A stretch of 64,000 nucleotides of DNA, taken from positions 206,774 to 270,773 of the forward strand of contig JAIBAG010000001.1 in NCBI GenBank assembly GCA_019695305.1, in the 5' to 3' direction. The notes below the pieces were generated by a model that saw only the letters and a list, made by a program, of their open reading frames with translations, made no database searches and was not told the DNA's origin. A program made the position numbers and the translations under genes. This document shows positions 41,760 to 50,637 of the stretch, piece by piece (position 1 is the first letter of the stretch; every line of letters begins with the position of its first letter). This stretch comes from a bacterium. GTDB taxonomy: Bacteria > UBA10199 > JAIBAG01.

Positions 41760-42557
41760 TCAAAGTTTTTGGCTGTTGTCGGCAGCGCATCTAAAACCCA
41801 AATTTGATGTTGTATAGTTGGCTTTAAGAGAGCTTCTCATGGCAATGCGCATAAAGCTTGCGTAATCATCTTTTTCGCTGGCAGCTACACTGCCTGCTCC
41901 GCAAAATTTGTTTTTATCGGCTTCGCCACCACTACGATTATCGGTAGCAGTTAGGTTGGCATTAAAATCGTCCACCCATTCCCATACAAGGCCGTGCATG
42001 TTGTAAACCCCGTAGTAATTTTTTTCGCCAATACGAACAGAACCCAAATTTTTTGTAGGATTTGAATACCATTCTAAAATTTTATTTCTCCATTCCATAT
42101 CGGCATGCCCGTCGGGCGTACTTGTTGTAGCCCAAGCTACATATTCCCATTCGGCTTCGGTGGGTAGACGTAATCCCAGATTTTCACAATAGGAGCGGGC
42201 AGCATACCAGCTGATATGTACAATAGGGCCCTCGGGGTTAAATTCACCCAATTTTGTATCCGTTTTCCAATTTTTTAAATAATTGTCATCGGCAAAAAGT
42301 TTAGAAATTTTTGATTTTTGCCATTGCGAGTTTTTAAGCACAAAATTTAAAAACTGTTTTTGACTTACGGGATAAATTTGAATTTTAAAAGGCTGAACGA
42401 TAATTTCTTTTTCCTTTTCGGATGGAGGGTAAAACGGCTTTAATGTTCCCTGAGGAATACTTACAAGTGGAGTGTTAAAAAGTTCATCGGCCTTGGCCCC
42501 CACTTGGGGGCCAAGGCCGATGATGATTAAAGCAACAATGAGACAACGTTTAAGCAT
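41760..42557 (-). CDS. FGE/SUMF1-like (DUF323) secreted protein
   Basis: 265 residues with a signal peptide ([23 protein letters not shown]). Formylglycine-generating-enzyme fold: HISWYAARSYCENLGLRLPTEAEWEYVAW, NKFCGAGSVAASEKDDYASFMRIAMRSSLKANYTTSNLGFRCA. The catalytic cysteine pair of true FGE is not apparent, so it is probably a non-catalytic relative. Start overlaps the nirK stop by 1 nt, so it is in the nitrite reductase operon; a role in NirK assembly is a guess. An 18-bp perfect palindrome lies in its leader region. Confidence 0.82.
   Translation of the reverse strand: MLKRCLIVALIIIGLGPQVGAKADELFNTPLVSIPQGTLKPFYPPSEKEKEIIVQPFKIQIYPVSQKQFLNFVLKNSQWQKSKISKLFADDNYLKNWKTDTKLGEFNPEGPIVHISWYAARSYCENLGLRLPTEAEWEYVAWATTSTPDGHADMEWRNKILEWYSNPTKNLGSVRIGEKNYYGVYNMHGLVWEWVDDFNANLTATDNRSGGEADKNKFCGAGSVAASEKDDYASFMRIAMRSSLKANYTTSNLGFRCAADNSQKL
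42484..42523. repeat. 18-bp perfect palindrome inside a signal-peptide coding region
   Basis: Arms 42484-42501 and 42506-42523 pair over 18 bp with a 4-nt loop (ACTT). It is GC-rich, with CCCCC/GGGGG next to the loop, unlike the AT-rich surroundings. It lies in frame within codons for GLGPQVGAKADE of the FGE-like protein. Confidence 0.85.
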
Positions 42558-44032
42558 TATTTTGCTGCTCCCGGAGGACGAGTGGTTTGATCACGTACTG
42601 CTTTGACATCGGCAGGTGTGATTTGACCACCACTATTTCCCCACGAGTTATAAACGTAGGTGAGTATATTGGCAATTTCATCATCGTTAAGCTGGCTCAT
42701 GGGTGGCATCACCGAGTTAAAGTCTTTGCCGTTCACGGTAACAGGGCCCGATTTGCCGTTGATAACAATACCCATGGTGCGTGCTTTATCGGCATTAAGG
42801 AAATCCGAACCGGCCAGCGGCGGGAAGACACCCTCTACACCTTTGCCATCGGCCTGGTGACAGGTAGAGCATGTTCCCATAAAGAGGTTTTGACCTGCTT
42901 TAATTTGGGCATCCAGAGTAAGATTTCCTTTTTTCATTTGTTCGCTTGCAACGCTAACAGCGGTTGAAGGAGCGGCTTTATCGGCCAAGTAAACCGAATC
43001 GATTTCTTTGCCTGAATATACTTCCTTATTATCGGGGCCTTCTACCTTTAACATGCCGAGTGCGCCTTTGTTAAAGGTGCGGAAGATAGAGTGGTCCACC
43101 AGAATTGTGGTACCTGGTACTTCTACCTTAAATTCTACAATGGCTGATCCGCCAGCGGGAACAAGCGTTGTTTGCACGTTTTCCTGATATTTGGTTCCAC
43201 CTTCGGTGTATACCTTGTCAAATACTTCACCAATCACATGAAAACTGCTTACTAAATTGGGACCACCGTTACCTACAAACAAGCGGACGGTTTCACCCAC
43301 TTTAGCTTTTATAGCTTTATCACCAACTAATGAACCTTCAGATCCGTTAAAGAGCACATAGGTGGCGTTTTCTTCGATAGCTTTTTGCATGTCAAAGGGT
43401 TGAAGTCCTTTTTCACGATATTTACCTACCGTATAAAAATCACCCTGCATCACATAGTATTCGCGATCCACCGGAGGAAGTCCCTGGGGAGGTTCTACCA
43501 AAATTAAACCGTACATACCGTTGGCAATATGCATGCCTACAGGAGCTGTAGCACAGTGATATACATATAAACCTTGGTTTAAGGCTTTAAAGGTAAACTG
43601 TGATTCATGTCCCGGTGCTGTAAACGAGCTAGCGGCGCCACCGCCAGGCCCTGTAACCGCGTGTAAGTCGATGTTATGAGGCATTTTGTTATCGGGATGA
43701 TTTTGTAAATGGAACTCAACCGTATCACCCTGGCGTACACGGATAAATTTCCCGGGAACATCACCACCAAATGTCCAAAAAGTATATTCTACACCATCGG
43801 CAATGGGTTTTGTTACTTCCTTTACTTCTAAATGAACAACCAATTTAGCGGGATGATCACGCTTGATGGGGGCTGGTACTGCCGGGGCCGAGGTAATTTC
43901 GGCTTCAACGGGTTCGCCCTTAGGGGGCCCAAAGTCACCTTTAGCGCTCCCTCCCGTGTCTTGGTTTGACTGGCTACAAGCCAGGGATGCGCCTAACACA
44001 AGGGCCATCACAAATTTAAGACGGGTTTTCAT
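42557..44032 (-). CDS. nirK: Copper nitrite reductase fused to cytochrome c (lipoprotein)
   Basis: 491 residues. Reduces nitrite to NO in the periplasm. Leader ends in a lipobox-like LACS. Two cupredoxin domains: type 1 copper ligands H119, C160, H168 and M173; type 2 ligands H124, H159 and a His in VDHSIFR; catalytic Asp122 (MPHNIDLHA) and the active-site His in [10 protein letters not shown]-terminal c-type haem domain follows ([21 protein letters not shown], axial Met in VMPPMSQL), so electrons may enter in cis. Overlaps the hemerythrin gene by 4 nt. Confidence 0.96.
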   Translation of the reverse strand: MKTRLKFVMALVLGASLACSQSNQDTGGSAKGDFGPPKGEPVEAEITSAPAVPAPIKRDHPAKLVVHLEVKEVTKPIADGVEYTFWTFGGDVPGKFIRVRQGDTVEFHLQNHPDNKMPHNIDLHAVTGPGGGAASSFTAPGHESQFTFKALNQGLYVYHCATAPVGMHIANGMYGLILVEPPQGLPPVDREYYVMQGDFYTVGKYREKGLQPFDMQKAIEENATYVLFNGSEGSLVGDKAIKAKVGETVRLFVGNGGPNLVSSFHVIGEVFDKVYTEGGTKYQENVQTTLVPAGGSAIVEFKVEVPGTTILVDHSIFRTFNKGALGMLKVEGPDNKEVYSGKEIDSVYLADKAAPSTAVSVASEQMKKGNLTLDAQIKAGQNLFMGTCSTCHQADGKGVEGVFPPLAGSDFLNADKARTMGIVINGKSGPVTVNGKDFNSVMPPMSQLNDDEIANILTYVYNSWGNSGGQITPADVKAVRDQTTRPPGAAK

Positions 44033-44619
44033 AGAATCTCCTTCGATTGAGTTGGTTGGACTGCATAAAATTGTTTTTCAATAAGGCTTAGCATAAGCTT
44101 AATTTCATCTAATCTTCCCTGTCCCAGCTCCGATGCGTTGAGGCATTCAAAACGGAGTTGAATATTAGCCATTTCTTCTGGTGACAGCATTTGTTGGATA
44201 GCTGGGTAAAGAATGTGGTTCTCTTTATAGATATGCTCACCCATAAGCCCCAAATATCCGCGGGCTAGATGTATAAAGTGTTGCCGTGTTTCGGGAGTAT
44301 CAATTGGATTGTTTGATAAGTTAAAAAGCTCTTTTACATAAGCTCTACCTGTTTTGTGCTCATGGAGCATACAAGCAATGGGACCATTATTGCGCATCAA
44401 TCCATGTTTTTCGGCTTCCTTAAACAGAATGTTTTCCTCTTTGGTATGATGTAAGTGATCAACAAAAAAGTCTAAAAAATGGATCATCCATCGTGTGGTA
44501 GGCAGATCAATGGGAGCGCCTGTTTCTGCGTTTTGAACAATGTGTAAAAAAATTGAAGAGAATTGCAAAATAAGATCGTGTTCGGCTTTTAAATGGTCGA
44601 TGGGGTTTTTACTGTCCAT
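44029..44619 (-). CDS. Hemerythrin-domain protein
   Basis: 196 residues, helical, with hemerythrin HHE ligands: [52 protein letters not shown] and [16 protein letters not shown]. The iron pair in such proteins can bind O2 or NO. First gene of the nirK operon, so a nitric-oxide sensor, scavenger or iron-repair role fits; which one cannot be told. Two Dnr/Fnr-type boxes lie in the upstream gap. Confidence 0.87.
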   Translation of the reverse strand: MDSKNPIDHLKAEHDLILQFSSIFLHIVQNAETGAPIDLPTTRWMIHFLDFFVDHLHHTKEENILFKEAEKHGLMRNNGPIACMLHEHKTGRAYVKELFNLSNNPIDTPETRQHFIHLARGYLGLMGEHIYKENHILYPAIQQMLSPEEMANIQLRFECLNASELGQGRLDEIKLMLSLIEKQFYAVQPTQSKEIL

Positions 44620-44655
44620 ACTATTTAGTTAATATCATGTGGCTATGTATATGTA

Positions 44656-44667
44656 TGATCTAGATCA
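44656..44667. promoter_or_regulatory. Dnr/Fnr-type box 1 in the divergent nirK/nor region
   Basis: TGATCTAGATCA, a full palindrome, flanked by A and G. It is centred 86.5 bp before the plus-strand start (44748) and 42 bp before the minus-strand start (44619). With the usual -41.5 placement it would drive the ferritin-like gene. Confidence 0.75.
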
Positions 44668-44700
44668 GAAATCTACATTTTTAATAAAATAGTACTTTTA

Positions 44701-44712
44701 TGATTCATATCA
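44701..44712. promoter_or_regulatory. Dnr/Fnr-type box 2 in the divergent nirK/nor region
   Basis: TGATTCATATCA, flanked by A and T. It is centred 87 bp before the hemerythrin start on the minus strand, so by the usual -41.5 placement it would drive the hemerythrin-nirK operon. The two boxes are thus placed as mirror images. Confidence 0.75.
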
Positions 44713-44747
44713 TATCATTTTTATAGTGTTGTGATAACGCATAAAGC

Positions 44748-45224
44748 ATGCTGCGGAAAAGTTTTCATCTTTTATCCCCGCAAGAAGTGTTAAAATTGGC
44801 CTATAGTATTGAGATTAGGAATGCGGCCTTGTATGATGAATGGTCGCTGCGTGTTGCTCCGTTAGACAAAATATTAGCCGATCTTTTTTTCGATATGGCT
44901 TCTGAAGAGAAGGTTCATGCTCAAAAAATTTCAGATTTGTGTGCTAACCTTTTTGGGCATCAAGCAAGCCTAACTAATATAAACGAAATAAATCAAAAAA
45001 TAGAAGATTTGTCAGTTATGGAACATTTTTTTATGATCCATAAAAAGGATGTGGTGCATTTATTGGATGCGGCCTTAGATATTGAAAAAAGCGCTGTTCA
45101 ATTTTATGAAAAAGCAATTGATTTGTCGCAAGATGATTTATGGAAAAAAACTCTCACTCCACTAGGGAGACTTGAAGAAGATCATGTGGCATCCATTATT
45201 GATATTAAAAAAAACTATCTATGA
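44748..45224 (+). CDS. Ferritin-like/rubrerythrin-type diiron protein
   Basis: 158 residues, four-helix bundle. Iron-ligand motifs: AYSIEIRNAALYDEW, ASEEKVHAQKI (ExxH), LDIEKSAVQFYEKA and LGRLEEDHVASI (ExxH), the rubrerythrin layout without the rubredoxin tail. Could store iron, repair iron centres or reduce peroxide. Divergent from the hemerythrin-nirK operon, ends at a strong terminator and is preceded by a Dnr-type box, so it is probably part of the nitrite/NO response. Confidence 0.85.
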   Translation: MLRKSFHLLSPQEVLKLAYSIEIRNAALYDEWSLRVAPLDKILADLFFDMASEEKVHAQKISDLCANLFGHQASLTNINEINQKIEDLSVMEHFFMIHKKDVVHLLDAALDIEKSAVQFYEKAIDLSQDDLWKKTLTPLGRLEEDHVASIIDIKKNYL

Positions 45225-45255
45225 AAAACTCGGGAGCAAGCTCCCGAGTTTTTTT
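45224..45255 (+). terminator. Rho-independent terminator
   Basis: AAAAACTCGGGAGC / GCTCCCGAGTTTTT pairs almost end to end (45224-45237 with 45240-45253) and continues in T. It begins at the stop codon of the ferritin-like gene. Confidence 0.92.
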
Positions 45256-45283
45256 CGGTATAAATATTTAACCCCCATTTCCA

Positions 45284-45295
45284 TGATCTGGATCA
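45284..45295. promoter_or_regulatory. Dnr/Fnr-type box before norC
   Basis: TGATCTGGATCA, flanked by A and T. Its centre is 57.5 bp before the norC start; a -41.5 placement would set transcription start near 45331, with AAGGAG and the ATG following. TATTTT at 45319-45324 could be the -10 element. Confidence 0.8.
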
Positions 45296-45346
45296 TAACT
45301 GTAAAAGACGAGCATTTGTATTTTAGTTATATCGAAAGGAGATTGC

Positions 45347-46048
45347 ATGCTTTCAAAATCGGCTGCGAAGACTTTTTTTATAGTAGGTACCTTTATTTGT
45401 ACCGGAATTTTTGTTGTTTTAACAATAGATACGTTCAAAAAATTACCCGGACGTACTCATACTGCTAATATTACAGCAGAAGTGGCACGCGGGAAGGACC
45501 TTTGGGATAAAAATAATTGTATGGGGTGCCATACTTTGTTGGGAGAAGGCGCCTATTATGCACCGGAACTCACCAAAGTGTACGAAAGGCGTGGTGAGGC
45601 TTTTATTCACTCCATGCTCACCGATCCATCCAAAATGTATCCGGGCGAGCGCAAGATGGTGCAGTATAATTTTTCGGAGCAGGATAAAAAAGATTTAATC
45701 GAGTTTTTTAAATGGATCGGAAATATCGATACCAATGGTTTTCCGGCCAAGCCAAATTTGGCACAAGTAGCTCTTCCTGTTTCTGACGATAAAAATTCGG
45801 TGGCTGCCATCGGTACTCGACCCCAAATATTTAATCAAATGTGTGTTGCCTGTCATTCTTTGGGTGGTCAGGGTGGACAGGTGGGGCCATCACTTGATGG
45901 GGTTGGTTCGCGCCGCGATATTGTTTGGATTACCCGCTGGCTTCATGATCCCTTGTCGGTAAAGCCGGATGCCAAAATGCCCAGGTTACCACTTTCGGAT
46001 GAAGAAATTACGGAACTTGCGGCGTTTTTATCGGAAGTAAAAAATTAA
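45347..46048 (+). CDS. norC: NorC-type cytochrome c fused to a second cytochrome c domain
   Basis: 233 residues; normal NorC is ~150. A membrane anchor (TFFIVGTFICTGIFVVLTI) leads to the NorC haem site NNCMGCHTLLGEGAYYAPELTKVYERRG. After ~150 residues a second c-haem site (QMCVACHSLGGQGGQVGPSLDGVG) with axial-Met stretch DAKMPRLPLSDEE forms an extra domain. NorC passes electrons to NorB for reduction of NO to N2O; the added haem may replace a soluble donor. AAGGAG ribosome site; Dnr-type box upstream. Confidence 0.92.
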   Translation: MLSKSAAKTFFIVGTFICTGIFVVLTIDTFKKLPGRTHTANITAEVARGKDLWDKNNCMGCHTLLGEGAYYAPELTKVYERRGEAFIHSMLTDPSKMYPGERKMVQYNFSEQDKKDLIEFFKWIGNIDTNGFPAKPNLAQVALPVSDDKNSVAAIGTRPQIFNQMCVACHSLGGQGGQVGPSLDGVGSRRDIVWITRWLHDPLSVKPDAKMPRLPLSDEEITELAAFLSEVKN

Positions 46049-46051
46049 CTC

Positions 46052-46068
46052 CCTGAACTTTGTTCAGG
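46052..46068 (+). other. Hairpin between norC and norB
   Basis: CCTGAAC-TTT-GTTCAGG, a perfect 7-bp stem with a triloop, 3 nt after the norC stop and 17 nt before the norB ribosome site. Possible mRNA-processing or stability element. Confidence 0.5.
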
Positions 46069-46097
46069 CCGACTAACAAGCTCTAAGGAGGATGGAT

Positions 46098-47423
46098 ATG
46101 AAATTTAAAAGTCAACGCGTGGCTTACTACTTTTTTGCGGTGTGCATGTTACTTTTGTCGTTACAGCTTCTTTACGGGTTTATTATGGGTTTTGCCCATA
46201 TGGGTTATGATGTGTTGCATAGCTGGATACCCTTTAATGCGGCGCGAGCCACACATACCAATCTCCTTGTGATGTGGTTGCTGGCGGGTTTTATGGGGTC
46301 GGCCTACTACATTATCCCCGAAGAATGTGACACCGAAATTGTGTCGGAGAAACTGGCTTATGTGCAGCTTGTAGCTCTTGTGGTGGTGGGTGTTACAGCT
46401 GTTATTGGGTTTCATTTTAACTGGTGGGAAGGTCGTAAATTTTTAGAAATTCCACGCCCGCTTGATTATTTGGTTGTTGTGGATGTTTTGCTCTTCATTT
46501 TTTTAATTGGTGCCACACTATGGAAGTCGCCCAAAAAAACAACAACCAGCATGGTTCTCTTTTTTGGGCTTTTGTGCGCAGCCCTTTTGTATTTGCCGGG
46601 CATGATTCCTACCATCAGCCAAACAGTTGATTCGTACTGGAGATGGTGGGTGGTTCATTTGTGGGTGGAAGGTGTGTGGGAATTAATTTTGGGTTCTATT
46701 TTATCATTCCTGCTTATTAAACTTACCGGCGTTGATCGCGAAATTATTGAAAAGTGGCTTTATGTGATTGTGGGATTCACCTTTTTGTCGGGTATTTTGG
46801 GAACGGGGCATCATTATTATTTTATTGGAACGCCTAAATATTGGCTTATGGTGGGAGGTATTTTCAGTGCACTCGAGCCCATCGCCTTTTTAGGTATGGC
46901 TATTTATGCCGTGGCCATGATGAAAAAAGGAGGGAAGACGCAAGATAACAAAACGGCCATGTTGTGGACCGTGGGTTGTGCCATTATGTCGTTTGTGGGA
47001 GCTGGCTTTTTGGGTTTTGCGCACACCTTGCCGCAGGTTAATTTATATACTCATGGAACTTTGGTAACAGCTATGCATGGTCATATGGCTTTTTGGGGGG
47101 CTTATGCCATGTTGGTACTTGCGATTATCACGTACTCGCTTCCCATTATGACGGGACGCAAATTAAATGATACAGGCCTTAATGTGTTTGCTTTTTGGAC
47201 TTCGAATATTGGGATGATTGCCATGACACTGGCCTTTGCTGTGGCTGGTGTGTCGCAAGTTTATCTCGAACGCAGAATGGGACTTGATTTTTTAACGGTG
47301 CAAAAAGAAATTGAAGTGCACTTTTTAGGTTTGGTTTTGGCTGCCGCTCTTTTTACGTTAGGTATTGGTGCGTTTGTAGTTAACTTTATTCGTTATGGAA
47401 AACCTTACTTTAGTAAAGCCTAA
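46098..47423 (+). CDS. norB: Nitric oxide reductase, catalytic subunit
   Basis: About 441 residues, 12 membrane segments; haem-copper oxidase superfamily without a proton channel, reducing NO to N2O. Ligands and NOR-type acids are visible: His in ARATHTNLLVMWL, FeB site His and Glu in HLWVEGVWEL, GTGHHYYFIG, the Glu in GGIFSALEP, and AMHGHMAFWGAYAML. The ATG at 46098 is chosen because AAGGAGG ends 6 nt before it; the ATG at 46092 is directly next to that site. Its stop lies 29 nt inside norQ. Confidence 0.96.
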   Translation: MKFKSQRVAYYFFAVCMLLLSLQLLYGFIMGFAHMGYDVLHSWIPFNAARATHTNLLVMWLLAGFMGSAYYIIPEECDTEIVSEKLAYVQLVALVVVGVTAVIGFHFNWWEGRKFLEIPRPLDYLVVVDVLLFIFLIGATLWKSPKKTTTSMVLFFGLLCAALLYLPGMIPTISQTVDSYWRWWVVHLWVEGVWELILGSILSFLLIKLTGVDREIIEKWLYVIVGFTFLSGILGTGHHYYFIGTPKYWLMVGGIFSALEPIAFLGMAIYAVAMMKKGGKTQDNKTAMLWTVGCAIMSFVGAGFLGFAHTLPQVNLYTHGTLVTAMHGHMAFWGAYAMLVLAIITYSLPIMTGRKLNDTGLNVFAFWTSNIGMIAMTLAFAVAGVSQVYLERRMGLDFLTVQKEIEVHFLGLVLAAALFTLGIGAFVVNFIRYGKPYFSKA

Positions 47424-48195
47424 GGCGTCGCCTTATTATTTGCCCCAGGGTGAAGAGGAAAGTGTGTTGACGCATGCCTACCGGCAAAAAATACCGTTAC
47501 TTCTTAAAGGGCCAACCGGTTGCGGCAAATCACGCTTTGTAGAAAAAATGGCGCATCAACTCAATCGTCCGCTGATTACGGTTGCGTGTAACGAAGATAC
47601 CTCGGCCAGTGATTTAGTGGGGCGTTATTTAGTAAAAGGAGGCGAAACGGTTTGGCAGGATGGCCCTGTGACGCGGGCTATCAAGACGGGTTCCTTTTTA
47701 TATCTCGATGAAATTGCCGAAGCGCGTGAAGACGTGGTGGTCTTAATTCACTCACTCACCGATCATCGTCGCGAATTGTATATAGATCGATTAAATGAGG
47801 TGTTGAAGGCGCCAAGTGAGTTTATGCTCCTTGTTAGTTTTAATCCGGGTTATCAAAGTGCGTTAAAAGAAATGAAACCTTCAACGCGGCAACGTTTTAT
47901 AGCGCTCAATTTTAATTATCCAATTCTGGAAGCCGAAATAAAAATTGTAATGGCCGAAAGTGCCTGTACTGAGGATGTGGCTAAACGTTTGTGCAAAATG
48001 GCTCTTAAAATGCGCGCGATCGAAAATTATGAGTTTCGTGAAACAGTATCAACCCGACTTATAGTTTATGCCGCCAAGCTTATTGTATCAGGATTGTCCC
48101 CAAGGCTTGCTACCACCGTTGCTGTATCTCAAGTTATGACGGACGACCCAGAAGCGTTAGCAGCATTAAACGATATTGTGTCTCTTACTTTTTAA
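47395..48195 (+). CDS. norQ: NorQ/NirQ AAA+ ATPase
   Basis: 266 residues, MoxR-type AAA+ protein needed with NorD to activate NO reductase, probably by insertion of the non-haem iron. Walker A GPTGCGKSRF at about 39-48, Walker B SFLYLDEIAEA, sensor MLLVSFNPGY. Overlaps norB by 29 nt, a longer overlap than elsewhere in the window; the ATG has no clear ribosome site, so coupling to norB translation is likely. Confidence 0.95.
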   Translation: MENLTLVKPKASPYYLPQGEEESVLTHAYRQKIPLLLKGPTGCGKSRFVEKMAHQLNRPLITVACNEDTSASDLVGRYLVKGGETVWQDGPVTRAIKTGSFLYLDEIAEAREDVVVLIHSLTDHRRELYIDRLNEVLKAPSEFMLLVSFNPGYQSALKEMKPSTRQRFIALNFNYPILEAEIKIVMAESACTEDVAKRLCKMALKMRAIENYEFRETVSTRLIVYAAKLIVSGLSPRLATTVAVSQVMTDDPEALAALNDIVSLTF

Positions 48196-48200
48196 CCTGT

Positions 48201-49898
48201 ATGTCACTAGACGAAAAAATTTTTGGTTCTGTTTGGAATTTTTTTTCAACCTTAAAAAGTAATCACGAATTTCCACATGCTGTTTATCTTAAAAATGTTC
48301 ACGAGCGATTAACTCATTTTTCTTCTATTGTTTGTGGACGTCCTATTACCCTTATTCCATGCGTTAAAACAGGTAGTTTTGATGGCATAACTTTTTATTT
48401 GCCTCAAGTGTGCAATCTTTATTCCGAACTTTCTTTAAATTACGAAGCTTATCTTTTTAGAATTATGTTCTCGTGTTCTTTGTGGAATGAATTTTCAAAA
48501 CCTCAAGCTTTGGTGGTGTTGCCCGATGATATTAAAAATTATCTTATCTTAAAATTAACCGCCGATTGGCCACAATTTGGTGCGCTTTATATGCGGCTTA
48601 TGGGGGCGTCGTTAGTAGAGGGAGTGTTTCCAAAAAATCGTGATGATTTTTTGTTTGGAAAAATGCCAGTGTGGCAGAAGCTTGATACGCTTGGCGAAGA
48701 GAGTACTTTTGGGGAGGCTACACAGAAAGGAGGATACGATATTACGATTAAAGATCGTCCACAACAAGTGGAGCTATCGAGCGAGCCCGAAAATCCACTG
48801 GTGCACAGTTTTGAAAAAGTACACACCGCCGAAGACTATCAGGGAGGTAATAAAAATAAGGATGGATCGGATAGTGGTGATATGAGTGATGCTTTAGGAG
48901 AAGTAGAATTTGATACGGTTATTCTCACTAATCAAAGTGCCCAGGGGCGGGTGAATGTTGATTCTGGTTTTTTGCTCGACAATAAAAGCAGCGAATTGTT
49001 GCCAGGCAAATGTACTTTTGTATATCCCGAATGGCAGACATCAAAAAAAATATATAAAAAAGAATGGTGTACCGTTTACGAAAATAAAACAAATGGCCTG
49101 CGTGCAGAATTAGGCGATATTACGTTACTTAAAAAAATGGCCACACAAGTGGCTATGAATATTGCGCCTAATGTTCGGCGTTTTAAAAAAAATGAAAAAG
49201 AAGGCGAAGAGCCCGATCTGGATGGTTTGGTTCGGTATCATGCCGATTGTTTGAGTAAAAATGTGGATGAGCCGCGCTTGTATCTTAAACAGAAAAGAAT
49301 GGAGAATAATTTTGCTCTTCTTTTTTTGGCCGATACCAGTCAATCAACCGAAGGATGGTTAGGGGATGTTGAAATTATTTCGCTAGTGCGTGAGGCTTTG
49401 ATGGTGAGTGCCTTAAGTCTGCAAAAAGCGGGCTTGGGTCAATATGCATTAGCCAGCTTTTATTCGCACACACGGCACCAGTGTTCATTTGAAATTATCA
49501 AATCCTTTGATGATGTTATGTCTTTAGAAAACGAGAAGCGGATTTTATTGGCCATTCAGGCGTTAAGGCCTAAAGGCTATACCCGTATTGGGCCCGCTAT
49601 TCGGCATGCTACCCATCTATTAAATAAAGTTAGTGCCAAAAAGAGGGTGTTGGTGGTTTTAAGTGATGCCAAACCAAGTGATTACGATGGATACGAGGGG
49701 CGTTATGGTTTTGAGGATGTGTTAAAGGCGAGTCATGAGGCAAAGGCTTGCGGCATTGGGTTTAGCGCCTTTGCTTTTTCACACGCAAGCCAAAAAAAAG
49801 CACACGATTTATTTGGGGGTAAGGTCTTTAGGGCTAGTTCCATTCATCAATTTGCTCGTGGGTTAGCGCAATTGATGAGGGAATTGGTGGTGAGTTAA
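48201..49898 (+). CDS. norD: NorD, VWA-domain protein
   Basis: 565 residues. C-terminal von Willebrand A domain with a complete MIDAS: DTSQS (about residue 378), then Thr in GYTRIGPAIRHAT and Asp in VVLSDAKPSDYDGYEG. The N-terminal ~300 residues are the helical and acidic region of NorD proteins. It works with the MoxR-type ATPase encoded 5 nt upstream to mature NorBC. Its stop overlaps the stop of the convergent regulator gene by 4 nt. Confidence 0.93.
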   Translation: MSLDEKIFGSVWNFFSTLKSNHEFPHAVYLKNVHERLTHFSSIVCGRPITLIPCVKTGSFDGITFYLPQVCNLYSELSLNYEAYLFRIMFSCSLWNEFSKPQALVVLPDDIKNYLILKLTADWPQFGALYMRLMGASLVEGVFPKNRDDFLFGKMPVWQKLDTLGEESTFGEATQKGGYDITIKDRPQQVELSSEPENPLVHSFEKVHTAEDYQGGNKNKDGSDSGDMSDALGEVEFDTVILTNQSAQGRVNVDSGFLLDNKSSELLPGKCTFVYPEWQTSKKIYKKEWCTVYENKTNGLRAELGDITLLKKMATQVAMNIAPNVRRFKKNEKEGEEPDLDGLVRYHADCLSKNVDEPRLYLKQKRMENNFALLFLADTSQSTEGWLGDVEIISLVREALMVSALSLQKAGLGQYALASFYSHTRHQCSFEIIKSFDDVMSLENEKRILLAIQALRPKGYTRIGPAIRHATHLLNKVSAKKRVLVVLSDAKPSDYDGYEGRYGFEDVLKASHEAKACGIGFSAFAFSHASQKKAHDLFGGKVFRASSIHQFARGLAQLMRELVVS

Positions 49899-50602
49899 AA
49901 CTCTATACCTGTTTCCAGAGCTAGCTTTTTGATATGGGGAATTTCGATTAAGCGGTTTTGAGTAAGAATGAGATTCTGTTTTTCAAGCTGGGTGAGGGTG
50001 CGGATGACAGTTTCAACGGTAGACCCTACCCTATCGGCAATATCTTGACGTGTGAGTGGGACTGTAATCCGGCTTGTTTGGGGAAAAGAGAGTTTGATGC
50101 GGTTTAGAAGATCGATCAGAAAGTAAACGATGCGTTTTTCTACCGAATCGAAGGTGCTTACTCGATCTTCGTGGGCTTGTTTTAAGCGTTCGGCCATTTG
50201 CGACATCAGTAATTCCCGAATATGGGGATGAGGCATAAAAAAACTCTGAAATGCCTCCCGTGATATTTCAAGGCATTGAGATAGTTCAAGAATTGACGTG
50301 CTAATAGGATAAATACCACCTTGCAAAGCTACTGCAGCTCCCACTATTTCACCGGGCAATAAAATATGAACAATGCGTTCCTTTCCGTCGGGATGATGGC
50401 GGATGAGTTTGGCACTCCCCATGAGTAAAACATAGGCATGCGTTGCAGGATTACCCGCTTTGTACAAAAAATCGCCCCTATCGAGTTGCTTTATGCTTGA
50501 ATGTTTTATCAGTAATTGCAGTTCAGTGTCTAAAATATGATTAAAAAGAGGGCAGTTTCTGAGTAATTTTTCCTTATTTGTGTCGTTATGCATGTTTTTC
50601 AA
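49895..50602 (-). CDS. Crp/Fnr-family regulator (Dnr/Nnr type)
   Basis: 235 residues. Cyclic-nucleotide-binding-like domain (RGDFLYKAGNPATHAYVLLMGSAKLI..., LPGEIVGAAVAL), a long dimer helix, and a C-terminal winged HTH (LTRQDIADRVGSTVETVIRTL). Only two Cys are present, so the FNR iron-sulfur site is absent; a Dnr-like NO/haem sensor is more likely. The recognition helix ETVIR keeps FNR Glu and Arg but has Ile in place of Ser. Four TGAT-N4-ATCA boxes in the neighbouring denitrification region are its probable targets. Confidence 0.88.
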   Translation of the reverse strand: MKNMHNDTNKEKLLRNCPLFNHILDTELQLLIKHSSIKQLDRGDFLYKAGNPATHAYVLLMGSAKLIRHHPDGKERIVHILLPGEIVGAAVALQGGIYPISTSILELSQCLEISREAFQSFFMPHPHIRELLMSQMAERLKQAHEDRVSTFDSVEKRIVYFLIDLLNRIKLSFPQTSRITVPLTRQDIADRVGSTVETVIRTLTQLEKQNLILTQNRLIEIPHIKKLALETGIEF

Positions 50603-50637
50603 ATATATCTGTTTTTTTTATATGGCTAGTTCTTTCT

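Noticed and set aside
49895-50602. Oxygen-sensing FNR
   Set aside because: FNR needs four cluster Cys; only two Cys are present in the whole protein.
38734-50602. Complete denitrification pathway
   Set aside because: Only nitrite and NO reductases are present; no nitrate reductase or nitrous oxide reductase gene is in the window.
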